A stretch of DNA of 64,000 bases. Source: Streptomyces rochei (GTDB lineage: Bacteria; Actinomycetota; Actinomycetes; Streptomycetales; Streptomycetaceae). Of the stretch, positions 1-7,720 are shown one piece after another. Under the pieces are notes generated by a model. The model had not been told where the DNA came from and searched no databases. It worked only from the letters and a program-made list of their open reading frames with translations. The position numbers and the translations under genes were made by a program. Where the stretch lies: positions 1 to 64,000 of the forward strand of contig MUMD01000266.1 in NCBI GenBank assembly GCA_002155895.1, written 5' to 3'. How positions within the stretch are numbered: position 1 is the stretch's first letter; each line of letters opens with the position of its first letter.

Positions 1-1185
1 CTGCCGGTCCTCGAAGCCGGTGCAGCTCCAGGAGGCGTTGGCGTTGGCGTCGCCGTTGACGAACGCCTTCGCGTCGCCGGTGATGATGCGCAGCAGCCGC
101 GGCATCTCGGTGACCTTGCCGCGCTCGTTGCCCTCGAAGGTCAGCGTGACCTCGGCCGGCGTGACGATCTCCCCCGCGTTGCCCTCGATGCCGCCGCCGG
201 GCGACTGGGCGTCCTGTTCCACGGTGCCGTTCTGGAGCCGGAGCACGGGCCAGTAGTACGAGGACTTGTCGCCCCGGTCGGCGCAGCTGGTGTCGGCGGC
301 GGCCAGGTCCTCGTCGCTGGAGAAGGCGTCGTTGTCCTGGTTGCCGACGTAGTCGTGGAAGTGGTGGGCGCCGTTGCCGACGCCGGGGGCCGCGATCAGG
401 TTGTCCGAGTTGAACAGGCCCTCGGCGTTGACGCCGCAGCTGGTGGCGAAGGACCCGTTCGAGGCGCCGTCCCGCCGGGGCGCCTCGACGGCGTTCGGCC
501 GGACGGACTCGATGGCGGCGTAGTCCCCCGCCACCGGACCGTTGCCCGCCTGCCCGCCGTTGCCGGGCGGCCGCTGTCCGCCGGCGTCCTGACCGGTCCC
601 GTCGGCGTCGTCGCCGTTCCCGGCCTCTTGCTCCTTGCCGTCCTGGCGCTGCCCCTGCTCCGGACCGCCGCTCTCCGCGCCCGCCGTCGTCGCCTCGGTG
701 CGGCGCAGCGCGCACGCCGCCTCGGCGTCCAGGCCCTCCGGGCGGTCGCCTGCCTTGTCGACGGCGGCGACGATGCGCTCGATCGTCGCGGCCCGTTCCC
801 GCTCCAGCGGGTCGAGGACGGCGGCCTCGTCCAGCTCGCCGTCGTCGGCGCCGCGGGCCGCTTCCTGGAGCTGGCCGTAGGCGGTCGCGATCTGCTGGTC
901 GAGCCGGGCGAGTTCGGTGTCGACCTCAGGCCGCGCCGCCTGCGGGACCGTCGTCAGCCGCTCGCTGAGGTCGGGGCAGTCGATGGTGGCCGCCACTCCG
1001 GAACTGCCCAGGGGGACGGCGGTGTTGCCGCCCTCGGTGGCGGAGGCGAACACGTTCACGGCCACCAGGCCGCCGCCTCCCAGTATCAGCGCGCATGCTC
1101 CGAAGGTCGCGCGTCGCGCCCCGGTCGGGCGTCTGCGCCTGTTGTGTCCCAAGACGTGCTCCTGTGTCGTGGCGGACTCGGACAT
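1..1185 (-). CDS. Secreted/membrane-anchored DUF1996 protein, 3' end cut by window edge
   Basis: The reading frame starts at the ATG at 1185 and is still open at base 1, so only the first 395 residues are seen. The N-terminus is basic, followed by a hydrophobic segment at about residues 25-46 (signal or anchor). Next come a helical Asp/Glu/Ala-rich stretch (about 50-150), a Gly/Gln/Asn-rich linker (about 165-215), and a DUF1996-type domain with GAHHFHDYVGN and SSYYWPVLRLQNGT. DUF1996 proteins are secreted actinobacterial and fungal proteins of unknown function; some are annotated as cell-wall associated. The upstream neighbour on the same strand is the alcohol dehydrogenase, separated by a hairpin that lies directly against this start codon. 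Family assignment is firm, function unknown. Confidence 0.85.
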   Translation of the reverse strand, partial: MSESATTQEHVLGHNRRRRPTGARRATFGACALILGGGGLVAVNVFASATEGGNTAVPLGSSGVAATIDCPDLSERLTTVPQAARPEVDTELARLDQQIATAYGQLQEAARGADDGELDEAAVLDPLERERAATIERIVAAVDKAGDRPEGLDAEAACALRRTEATTAGAESGGPEQGQRQDGKEQEAGNGDDADGTGQDAGGQRPPGNGGQAGNGPVAGDYAAIESVRPNAVEAPRRDGASNGSFATSCGVNAEGLFNSDNLIAAPGVGNGAHHFHDYVGNQDNDAFSSDEDLAAADTSCADRGDKSSYYWPVLRLQNGTVEQDAQSPGGGIEGNAGEIVTPAEVTLTFEGNERGKVTEMPRLLRIITGDAKAFVNGDANANASWSCTGFEDRQ

Positions 1186-1190
1186 GAAAT

Positions 1191-1218
1191 GCCCCCGGCT
1201 CCATACGGAGCCGGGGGC
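1191..1218 (-). terminator. Hairpin between alcohol dehydrogenase and DUF1996 gene, overlapping the latter's RBS
   Basis: Positions 1191-1202 and 1207-1218 form a perfect 12-bp GC-rich inverted repeat with a four-base loop. On the minus strand it is followed by ATTT and then, within a few bases, the ATG at 1185. It probably terminates transcription of the dehydrogenase. The run of G at its 3' side is also the only purine-rich stretch that could serve as ribosome binding site for the DUF1996 gene. Confidence 0.6.
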
Positions 1219-1261
1219 CGGAGCGTTCAGCGGTCCCGGGGATTCTCAGCGATCCCTCACC

Positions 1262-2275
1262 TCACGGGCGCAGGATCAGCCGGATCGGGTCGCCCTCCTT
1301 CTTCTCCAGCCGTGCGACGGCCTCGGCGGCCTCGGCCAGCGGCAGCACACCGCTGACGGAGCCGGAGAAGTCCAGCCGACCGCCCTGGATCAGGCGCAGG
1401 AGCTGCGGCAGCGCGACGGGCATGTCGGAGCCGTAGTGGCCGAGGATGCGCTGCTGGAGGTAGCTGAAACGAGTCCCGTCCGTGACGGTGAGCGGCTTGT
1501 CGGTCAGGCCCACCAGGACCAGCCGGCCCTTGGGCGCGAGGACGGACAGGGCCTGCTCGCGGACCGGCGGCACGCCCGCGAAGTCGAAGGCGGCGGCGAG
1601 TCCGGCCCCGCCGGTCGCCGCGCCCACGGCCTGGCGCAGCTCCGGGTCGGCGGAGTCCAGGGCGAGGTCGGCGCCCGCGGCGAGGGCGCGTTCCCGGGCG
1701 ACCGGGTTGGGGTCGACCGCGACGACCGGGCAGGCGCCCGCGGCGCGCAGGAGCTGCACGGCGTGCACGCCGAGGCCGCCGACGCCCCACACGCCGACCG
1801 CCTCGGCGGGGCGGACGGCACCGGTCTCGGTGATCGCGCCCCACGGCGTGGACACGGCGTCGGGGATGATGGCGCCCTGCTCGAAGGGGATGGCGTCGGG
1901 CAGCAGGGTCAGCGCGGTCTCGGCCGACAGCGCGTACTCGGCCCAGCCGCCGTCGTAGTCGACGCCGCGCGTGTAGGTGACGCCGTCGCGCACCTCACCG
2001 GCGTACAGCACGACCCGCTGCCCCGGCGACCAGGCGGTGACGCCCGCGCCGACCTCGGCGATGGTGCCGGAGACCTCGTGGCCGAGGGTGACGGTGTCGC
2101 CCTGGAGGAGCAGCGGGGTCAGCGTGCCGTCGATGAGGTGGACGTCGGACAGGCACACCCCGGCCGCCTCGACCTTGACCAGCACCTCCCCCGGGCCCGG
2201 CTGCGGACGGGGCACCTCCTCCAGCCGCAGGGTGCGGCTCGGGACGTGCAGGCGGGCGGCGAGCATCTGCGCCAT
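1262..2275 (-). CDS. Zinc-dependent alcohol dehydrogenase (MDR superfamily)
   Basis: 337 aa. An N-terminal GroES-like catalytic domain carries the Zn ligand region (AGVCLSDVH, then GHEVSG), followed by a Rossmann fold with GVWGVGGLGVHAVQLL at about residues 165-180. This is the layout of medium-chain NAD(P)-dependent alcohol dehydrogenases. The substrate cannot be read from sequence. The structural-zinc four-Cys lobe is not evident, which is usual for some bacterial members. The ATG at 2275 is chosen over the in-frame start at 2386 because an AGGAGG motif lies just upstream and the family homology begins here; the longer form would also run through the operator. It is divergent from a TetR gene across an operator-rich spacer, so TetR-controlled expression is likely. 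Confidence 0.9.
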   Translation of the reverse strand: MAQMLAARLHVPSRTLRLEEVPRPQPGPGEVLVKVEAAGVCLSDVHLIDGTLTPLLLQGDTVTLGHEVSGTIAEVGAGVTAWSPGQRVVLYAGEVRDGVTYTRGVDYDGGWAEYALSAETALTLLPDAIPFEQGAIIPDAVSTPWGAITETGAVRPAEAVGVWGVGGLGVHAVQLLRAAGACPVVAVDPNPVARERALAAGADLALDSADPELRQAVGAATGGAGLAAAFDFAGVPPVREQALSVLAPKGRLVLVGLTDKPLTVTDGTRFSYLQQRILGHYGSDMPVALPQLLRLIQGGRLDFSGSVSGVLPLAEAAEAVARLEKKEGDPIRLILRP

Positions 2276-2337
2276 GACAGGACCTCCTCGGTGCGGCGGC
2301 GACCCCGGACGGCCCCCAGCGGTCCATCGCAGGTCGA

Positions 2338-2392
2338 CTTGCGTTAACCGTACACCCAACGCAAGGCGGCTTGCGTTGACCTTCAACGCAGG
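2338..2392. promoter_or_regulatory. Double TetR-type operator between adh and tetR
   Basis: Four half-sites of CTTGCGTT / AACGCAAG type occupy the intergenic region. CTTGCGTT at 2338-2345 faces AACGCAAG at 2358-2365, and CTTGCGTT at 2370-2377 faces AACGCAGG at 2385-2392. The middle pair also forms a perfect palindrome, CAACGCAAG-GCGG-CTTGCGTTG (2357-2378). The arrangement suits two dimer sites covering both divergent promoters. A TTGACC hexamer at 2376-2381 could be the -35 of the regulator gene, which would put repression on its promoter. Assignment to the adjacent TetR protein is an inference from position. Confidence 0.75.
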
Positions 2393-2415
2393 ACGACCTG
2401 CTTTAGGCTGAGGGG

Positions 2416-3006
2416 ATGACCGCTTCCGAACCCGCCGCCCCGCCCCTGCGCCGCCGTGGGGAGCGGATGCGGCGGGCGGTGCTGGCCGCCGCCATGGACC
2501 TGCTGTCCACCCAAGGGCTGACCGGCGCGACCGTCGGCGCCGTCGCGCGGGCGGCCGGGGTGCACGAGACGTCCGTCTACCGCCGGTGGGGCACGCGGGA
2601 GAACCTGATCCTGGACGCGCTGACCACGGAGCTGGACTCCGCCCTGCCGGTCCCGGACACCGGCCGCGTCCGGGACGACCTGCTCGGCTTCTTCTCCTCG
2701 CTGGCCCGGCTGCTCGGCACCGCCCAGGGCCGGGCGCTGCTGCGGCTGAGCGTCGAGCAGGACGCCACCCTCGAGGACCGCCGCGGCCCCTACTGGAGCG
2801 AGCGCCTCGACCGGGCCGTGGTGATGGTCAGGCGCGGTGTCGAGCGGGGCGAGCTGGCCGCGGACACCGACCCCGGGCTGCTCATCGAGGCGGTCAGCGG
2901 CCCGCTGTTCGTCCGGGTGCTGCTGAGCGGCGCGGAACTGGACGACGCGCTGGTGCGGGGCCTGGTGGACCTGGCGCTGCGGGGCGCCCTGCCCCGCCCG
3001 GAGTGA
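2416..3006 (+). CDS. TetR/AcrR family transcriptional regulator
   Basis: 196 aa. The N-terminal TetR helix-turn-helix spans about residues 20-62 (TVGAVARAAGVHETSVYRRW), followed by an all-helical ligand-binding domain with the C-terminal features of TetR subgroups that carry a conserved R-G-E-L element. It is transcribed away from the zinc alcohol dehydrogenase, and the spacer holds four repeats of a CTTGCGTT half-site, so autoregulation and control of the dehydrogenase are likely. The ATG at 2416 directly follows a GAGGGG tract, leaving almost no spacer, so translation initiation may be weak. The effector is unknown. Confidence 0.92.
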   Translation: MTASEPAAPPLRRRGERMRRAVLAAAMDLLSTQGLTGATVGAVARAAGVHETSVYRRWGTRENLILDALTTELDSALPVPDTGRVRDDLLGFFSSLARLLGTAQGRALLRLSVEQDATLEDRRGPYWSERLDRAVVMVRRGVERGELAADTDPGLLIEAVSGPLFVRVLLSGAELDDALVRGLVDLALRGALPRPE

Positions 3007-3016
3007 CCCGGCGGGC

Positions 3017-3432
3017 TCAGGCCCGGGCGGCGGCCGCGTGCCGCGGGTCCCAGCCCTCACGGGGTACGGCGGCCAGCAGCAGCCGGGTGTAGGCGTGGGC
3101 CGGCTCGGTCAGGACCCGGTGCGTCGGCCCCTGCTCGACCGCGCTCCCCCGGCGCATCACCAGGACCTCGTCGGTGATGTGCTGGACCACCGCGAGGTCG
3201 TGGCTGACGAAGACCAGGGCGACGCCCGTGTCGCGGCGGACGGTGTCGAGGAGCTGGAGGATCTGCGCCTGGATCGAGACGTCCAGCGCGGCCACGGCCT
3301 CGTCCAGTACGAGCACGCGGGGCTCGACGGCGAGGGCGCGGGCGATGGCGAGCCGCTGCCGCTGGCCGCCCGACAGCTCCCGGGGCCGGGCGCCCGACTC
3401 CCGTGCGCGAGCCCCACGCGCTTCAGCAGTGC
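3017..3432 (-). pseudogene. Truncated, frameshifted oligopeptide-type ABC transporter ATPase
   Basis: Only the C-terminal half of a DppD/DppF-like ATPase remains. In one frame the reverse strand reads [17 protein letters not shown], then Walker B (VLVLDE), the H-loop (VFVSHD) and the family's C-terminal tail ([13 protein letters not shown]). The stretch that should precede it, ALLKRVGLA, is in another frame, so there is a small indel near 3400-3412. The Walker A half is absent. Homology stops at about 3432, where an oppositely oriented RpiR/SIS fragment begins. The remnant cannot bind ATP productively and looks like a decayed end of a peptide-transporter operon. Confidence 0.8.
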
Positions 3433-3896
3433 ACGCCTTCGGGGTCGCGGCCTCGGAACCGGCCGCCCGTCATCTGGCGCTGGCGCTCGGCCGGATCGGA
3501 CGCCGGGCCCGCTTCGTCGGCGCGATCGGATTCGCCCTCGCCGACGATCTGCTGGCGCTGCGCCGGGGCGACGCGGTGGTGGTCTTCCAGCCCGGCCGGG
3601 CCCTGCACGAGCTGACCGTCCTGGTCGAGCGGGCACGGGCGGTGGGGGCACGAGTCGTGCTGGTCACCGACGAACTGGGCGAGCAGTTCGGCGACCGGGT
3701 CGACGCGGCCCTCACCGCGCCGCACACCCCGACGGGCATCACCTCGGAGGCGCTCACGGCACTGGTCGTGGCCGACGTGCTGCTGCTCGCCCTGACGACA
3801 CTGGTGGAGCCGGGGGCGGTGGACGCCTCCCACCAGCTGACCCTGCTGCGCGAGCAGTTGCTCTCACCGCCGAAGGGGAGCGGACGGAAGGGCTGA
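3421..3896 (+). pseudogene. 5'-truncated RpiR-family regulator (SIS domain remnant)
   Basis: The frame that ends at 3896 encodes a sugar-isomerase (SIS) domain beginning abruptly at VHAFGVAAS. It continues through the family's core (VVVFQPGRALHELTVLVERA, then GARVVLVTDE) to a normal C-terminus. RpiR-type regulators normally carry an N-terminal HTH domain of about 80 residues before this; it is missing, and the upstream bases are instead the remnant of an ABC ATPase on the opposite strand. A GTG at 3429 could start it but has no clear ribosome binding site. SIS domains sense phosphosugars such as MurNAc-6-P, but without the HTH this piece could not regulate transcription. Confidence 0.75.
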
Positions 3897-3957
3897 GCAC
3901 CGGCGCGGGAAGCGGCCGGTGAGCCGGGGCGGGGAGACGGGCGCCCCGGGCGGTGGG

Positions 3958-4014
3958 GACGGGCCGCCCCGGGCCGTCGGGACGGGCCGCCCCGGGCCGT
4001 CGGGACGGGCCGCC
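3958..4014. repeat. 23-bp tandem repeat, about 2.5 copies
   Basis: A unit beginning GACGGGCCGCCCCGGGCC recurs with a 23-bp period starting at 3958, 3981 and 4004 (partial). It lies in the spacer after the RpiR remnant. No gene is visible in it. Confidence 0.75.
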
Positions 4015-4111
4015 CGCCTGTTAGGCGCCGGGGTTCGGGGAACCCGGGGTCGCAGTGCCCGCCCGTGCGGCCGCGCCCGGCGCGTCGCCGCCCACGCCGA
4101 GGGAGGTCCGC

Positions 4112-4339
4112 ATGTCTGTGACCACGGGTCCCGTCGCCCCAGCGGCCGGGACCGTCGCGCCGAACCTCACCGCCCACGGCGACCCGCCGCTGCGCGGCCG
4201 GGAGGCCGGCGGTCCGCCGGTGCCGGTGCCAGCGCCGGTGCCCGGGGTGGCCGCCGCGAGGTCGCGGGACCGCGCTCCCCGGGTGCCGCATCCGGTGGAC
4301 CGCTTCCCCGTGGCCGCGGTCCACGGAGAACCGCGGTGA
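4112..4339 (+). CDS. Small proline/alanine-rich hypothetical protein, coupled to SDR gene
   Basis: 75 aa, not recognised. The ATG at 4112 follows a good GGGAGG ribosome binding site. The product is rich in Pro, Ala, Gly and Arg with a run of alternating Pro-Val around residues 38-48 and no predicted membrane segment, so it is probably disordered. Its stop overlaps the GTG start of the SDR gene (GTGA at 4336-4339), the classic sign of translational coupling. It might simply be a leader ORF that drives translation of the SDR. Base composition alone cannot prove it is expressed. Confidence 0.4.
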   Translation: MSVTTGPVAPAAGTVAPNLTAHGDPPLRGREAGGPPVPVPAPVPGVAAARSRDRAPRVPHPVDRFPVAAVHGEPR

Positions 4340-5169
4340 ACGGGGACCGCGGGGGCGGTGGCAGGCCGTTGGCCCTGATCACCGGGGCGTCCAGCGGCAT
4401 CGGGTACGAACTCGCCAGGCTGTTCGCGGAGCACGGACACGATCTCGTGGTCAATGCCGAGGACGAACGGCTGGAGCACGCCGCCCGGCGCCTGCGGGAG
4501 ACCGGCGTCGAGGTGCGCGCCGTGCGGGCGGACCTGCGGACCGCCGAGGGTGTGGACCGGCTGGTCGCCGCCCTGACCGGGCTCACGGTGGACGTGGCCG
4601 CCCTCAACGCGGGGGTCGGGCAGGGCGGCGCCTTCGTCGACACCGACCCGCGCGACGACCAGTCCGTCATCGACCTCAACGTGTCCTCGACCGTGCGGCT
4701 CGCCAAGCCGCTGCTGCGGGACATGGTGGCCCGGGGCGTGGGACGGCTCATGTTCACGTCGTCGGTCGCCGCGACGATGCCGGGTTCGTTCCAGTCGGTG
4801 TACAACGCCTCGAAGTCGTTCGTGCAGTCCTTCGCCCAGGCGCTGCAGGAGGAGGTCGCGGACACCGGCGTCACGGTCACCTCCTTCATGCCGGGGCCCA
4901 CGGAGACCGACTTCTTCCGGCGGGCCGGCATGACGGACACCAAGGTCGGCACCATGGACAAGGACGACCCGGCACAGGTCGCGCGGCAGGCGTACGACGC
5001 CGTCATGAAGGGCCGCGGGAAGCTGGTCACGGGCTCGGCCAAGACCAAGGCGCAGGGGGTCGCCGACAAGGTGCTGCCAGACCGCGTCAAGGCCGCCGTG
5101 CACCGACGGATGGCGGAGCCCGGATCGGCTACGGAGGACGGGGCGGCGACGGAGGACGGCGGCCGGTAG
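4336..5169 (+). CDS. Short-chain dehydrogenase/reductase (SDR)
   Basis: 277 aa, classical SDR length plus a short tail. The N-terminal cofactor loop is TGASSGIG (about residues 16-23), the NAG motif appears as LNAGVG, and the catalytic Ser and YxxxK appear as FTSSVA and YNASK. The C-terminal tail (after about 240) is charged and repetitive (ATEDGAATEDGGR). The reaction is NAD(P)-dependent oxidation or reduction of an unknown carbonyl/alcohol; the closest general type is the DltE/YqjQ-like oxidoreductase group. The GTG at 4336 overlaps the stop of the preceding 75-aa ORF and sets the domain start correctly; the same frame is open further upstream but lacks SDR similarity there. Confidence 0.88.
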   Translation: MNGDRGGGGRPLALITGASSGIGYELARLFAEHGHDLVVNAEDERLEHAARRLRETGVEVRAVRADLRTAEGVDRLVAALTGLTVDVAALNAGVGQGGAFVDTDPRDDQSVIDLNVSSTVRLAKPLLRDMVARGVGRLMFTSSVAATMPGSFQSVYNASKSFVQSFAQALQEEVADTGVTVTSFMPGPTETDFFRRAGMTDTKVGTMDKDDPAQVARQAYDAVMKGRGKLVTGSAKTKAQGVADKVLPDRVKAAVHRRMAEPGSATEDGAATEDGGR

Positions 5170-5302
5170 GGCGTGCGGACGGTCGCGGGACCGGCGTCCG
5201 GCCCTCCGACATGGCCGGTCACCCGTAGGGACCCTTGTCGGCGGCCCCGCACCGGTGGAACGATGCCCACGGCACCGGGCCCGTCCCACCGAAGGGAACC
5301 TC

Positions 5303-5959
5303 GTGACCGACGAGCAGCAACGGCCGCCGGCCGCCGCCGTGTTCGACGCGCTGGGCGCCGACTACGAGAAGGCCTTCGCCGGATCGAAGGCGCACCGACG
5401 CTCCCTGGAGTGGCTGCTCGGGCGGCTCGCACCGGGCAGCCGGGTGCTGGACGTGGGCAGCGGCACGGGCCGCCCCACCGCCGAGACCCTGGCCGCCGCC
5501 GGGCACGACGTCCTGGGCGTGGACGTCTCCCCCGTCATGGTGGAGCTGGCGGCGCGACAGGTGCCGCGGGCCGCCTTCCGGTGCGCGGACATCCGTGAGG
5601 TACCGCTCGCGGACGCCTCCTTCGACGCGGTCTGCGTGTACTTCTCACTGCTCCAGCTGGACCGGCACGAGCAGACGGACCTGATCCGGCGGCTGGTGCG
5701 GGCGCTGAAGCCGGGGGGCCACCTGGTCCTGGCCACCGTGCCGCTGGACGTGGAGGGGGTCGACGCCACCTTCATGGGCCAGCCCGTGCGGGTGACCAGC
5801 TTCACCGCTCAGGCCCTCGTCGCGGTGGCCGAGGAGGCCGGCCTGGAGGTGCTGGCGCAGGAGGCGTCGATGTTCACCCCGGCCCACCCGCCGGCCCGGC
5901 CGGAGCCCCACCTCTTCCTGCACTGCCGGCGCCGGCCCGCCGGCGACCCGCGCGGCTGA
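5303..5959 (+). CDS. Class I SAM-dependent methyltransferase
   Basis: 218 aa. The SAM-binding motif I is VLDVGSGTGRPT (about residues 47-58), followed by the acidic end of strand 2 (GVDVSP) and post-motifs DIREVPLADASFDAV and ALKPGGHLVLATVP, the order of the Methyltransf_11/25 fold. The acceptor is unknown. The GTG at 5303 is preferred over the in-frame ATG at 5255 because a GAAGGGA ribosome binding site lies five bases before it. It is located upstream of the gas-vesicle cluster on the same strand with a 77-bp gap; whether it belongs functionally is unclear. Confidence 0.88.
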   Translation: MTDEQQRPPAAAVFDALGADYEKAFAGSKAHRRSLEWLLGRLAPGSRVLDVGSGTGRPTAETLAAAGHDVLGVDVSPVMVELAARQVPRAAFRCADIREVPLADASFDAVCVYFSLLQLDRHEQTDLIRRLVRALKPGGHLVLATVPLDVEGVDATFMGQPVRVTSFTAQALVAVAEEAGLEVLAQEASMFTPAHPPARPEPHLFLHCRRRPAGDPRG

Positions 5960-6036
5960 CGCGCCTCCGTCCCCTTCGTCCCCGGATGGGGTAACTGCGC
6001 ACGCGCGGACCGGGGCCCGCGGCCAGAGTGGGCAGC

Positions 6037-6354
6037 ATGACAGAACCTGGCGAGCGACGGCGCGGCACGCGTTCCACCACCACCCGCGAACGTTCCGTGC
6101 GGGGTGCCCGGGACGCCGCCGAACACGCCGCGGACGCCTTGTCCGAGCTGATCCGGCACCGCGTCGAGGGTGTCTCGGCGGTCTGCCGGAGCGAGGACGA
6201 CGGGTGGGTCGTCAACGTGGACGTGCTGGAGGTCGCACGCATCCCCGACACCACCAGTCTGCTCGCCACCTACGAGGTCGAGCTGGACCCGTCGGGCGAC
6301 CTGCTCCAGTACCGCCGGGTCGCCCGCTACCGGCGTGGTGCCCAGGACCAGTGA
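6037..6354 (+). CDS. gvpO: Gas vesicle protein GvpO
   Basis: 105 aa. The second half carries the GvpO signature (DDGWVVNVDVLEVARIPD, TYEVELDPSGDLLQYRRVARYRR), preceded by a basic, Ser/Thr-rich N-terminus. GvpO is an accessory protein encoded first in actinobacterial gas-vesicle operons and is needed or helpful for vesicle assembly in haloarchaea. It opens the run of ten co-directional genes gvpO-A-F-G-Y-Z-J-L-S-K. The ATG at 6037 is chosen; a GTG at 6028 in the same frame is possible because neither has a strong ribosome binding site. Confidence 0.9.
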   Translation: MTEPGERRRGTRSTTTRERSVRGARDAAEHAADALSELIRHRVEGVSAVCRSEDDGWVVNVDVLEVARIPDTTSLLATYEVELDPSGDLLQYRRVARYRRGAQDQ

Positions 6355-6388
6355 CCGCCGTCGGGTCCGCTCCCGGAAGGACCACCGC

Positions 6389-6910
6389 ATGATCACCTAC
6401 GACGACGAGGTCGTCTGCGCCCCCCGCGCCGGCACCCTCTACGACGTCCTCGAACTCATCCTCGACCGCGGCATGGTGATCGACGTCTTCGTGCGCGTCT
6501 CGCTCGTCGGCATCGAGATCCTCAAGGTGGACGCCCGCATCGTGGTCGCCAGCGTCGACACCTACCTCCGGTTCGCCGAGGCGTGCAACCGGCTGGACCT
6601 GGAGCACGACGTGCGCTCCAAGACCGTTCCCGAGATGTTCGGCAGTCCCGTCGCCAAGACGATAGGCAGGGCGGGCGCCAAGCACACGGCACGCTCCCTG
6701 ACCGACAAGGTGCGCGACATCCTCACGCCCGAGGAAGAGGCGGAGGCGGCGGCGGAAGAGGAGACCCGTCCGCGCTCCCGCTCCGTCGAACGCACCGCGC
6801 GCGCCCGCGCCCCCGAACGGCGGCGTACCCGGCCGGCCGCACGGTCCCCCGAGGCGGACGACCGTCCGCGCAGCCGCCCCCGCCGACGCCCGGAGCCGGA
6901 GGACGAATGA
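6389..6910 (+). CDS. gvpA: Gas vesicle structural protein GvpA
   Basis: 173 aa. Residues about 15-70 match the vesicle shell fold (LYDVLELILDRGMVIDVFVR, then SLVGIEILKVDARIVVASVD), which forms the ribs of the gas-filled protein shell. Cyanobacterial GvpA is only about 70 aa. Here a long C-terminal extension follows, with an acidic stretch (EEEAEAAAEEE) and an Arg/Pro/Ser-rich tail, as in other Streptomyces GvpA-like proteins. The ATG at 6389 has a GGAAGG site about eight bases upstream; the same frame is open further upstream inside gvpO but that part is a shadow. Its stop overlaps the gvpF start. Confidence 0.93.
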   Translation: MITYDDEVVCAPRAGTLYDVLELILDRGMVIDVFVRVSLVGIEILKVDARIVVASVDTYLRFAEACNRLDLEHDVRSKTVPEMFGSPVAKTIGRAGAKHTARSLTDKVRDILTPEEEAEAAAEEETRPRSRSVERTARARAPERRRTRPAARSPEADDRPRSRPRRRPEPEDE

Positions 6911-7716
6911 CCGCGCCCGCCACCACCACGACACCCACCGGCACCACGGCCAGGACCGCCACCACTCGGACGGCCACCCCGGAGGCCGCCCCGAAGGCCC
7001 TGTACGTCTACGGCATCGCCCCCGCGGGGGTCCGCACCCCGGCCTCGCCGGGGGTCGACGGTGCCCCGGTGCGGCTGCTGACCGGCTCGGGTCTGTGCGC
7101 CGCGGTGTCGTCGGCTCCCGTACGGCTCCGGCCGCGACGCCGTGACCTGCTCGCGCACCAGGCCGTACTGGACGAACTGGCCGCCCAGGGGCCGCTGCTG
7201 CCCATGCGCTTCGCCGTTCTCAGCCCTCGGCCCGAGGCACTGCTCGACCAGCTCCGAGCGGACGCCGTTCCGCTGTCGCGGCAGCTCGAAGAGGTGCGCG
7301 GGTGCGCCGAGTTCAACGTCAAGGGGACGGTCGTACCGGGTCACTTCGCCGATCTGGTGCGCCGGGACCAGACACTGCGTTCCCTGGCCCTGCGCACCCG
7401 GCGCCGGCCCGACTACGAGGCCAACGTCCGGCTGGGCGAGGCTCTCGCGCAGGCCGTCCGCCGCGAGGCGCGGCGCGCGGCGCGCGAGGTGCTGGACCGC
7501 CTCACCCCGCTCGCGGTGCGCACCACACCGGGCCGTACCGACGACGAGCAGGTGCTGAGCGTGTCGTTCCTGCTGCGCTCCACCGACGAACGGCGGTTCC
7601 GCCGGGAGGTGGACGCCCTGGCACGTGATCGCGGGGACCGGCTGGCACTCAGCCTGACCGGGCCCCTGCCGTGCTACAGCTTCGTCGAGCCGTGCCCCGC
7701 GCGGGCCGGGCGGTGA
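6907..7716 (+). CDS. gvpF: Gas vesicle protein GvpF/GvpL family
   Basis: 269 aa. After a Thr/Ala-rich N-terminus (about 30 residues), the family begins with ALYVYGIAP. It includes VLDELAAQGPLLPMRFAVL and the C-terminal LSVSFLLRSTDERRF and SLTGPLPCYSFVE motifs of the GvpF/L family. GvpF is a minor vesicle component that interacts with GvpA and probably acts in early shell nucleation. The start ATG overlaps the gvpA stop by four bases and a four-base gap leads to gvpG, so the three genes are tightly coupled. Confidence 0.93.
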   Translation: MTAPATTTTPTGTTARTATTRTATPEAAPKALYVYGIAPAGVRTPASPGVDGAPVRLLTGSGLCAAVSSAPVRLRPRRRDLLAHQAVLDELAAQGPLLPMRFAVLSPRPEALLDQLRADAVPLSRQLEEVRGCAEFNVKGTVVPGHFADLVRRDQTLRSLALRTRRRPDYEANVRLGEALAQAVRREARRAAREVLDRLTPLAVRTTPGRTDDEQVLSVSFLLRSTDERRFRREVDALARDRGDRLALSLTGPLPCYSFVEPCPARAGR

Positions 7717-7720
7717 CGCG

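Noticed and set aside
3429..3896. Intact small SIS protein starting at GTG 3429
   Set aside because: No ribosome binding site, and the frame starts exactly at the junction with the ABC remnant, so it is treated as a truncated gene.
5969..5994. SigB promoter before gvpO
   Set aside because: GGGTAA is present at 5989-5994 but no GNNT lies 14-16 bases upstream; the nearest is 22 bases away.
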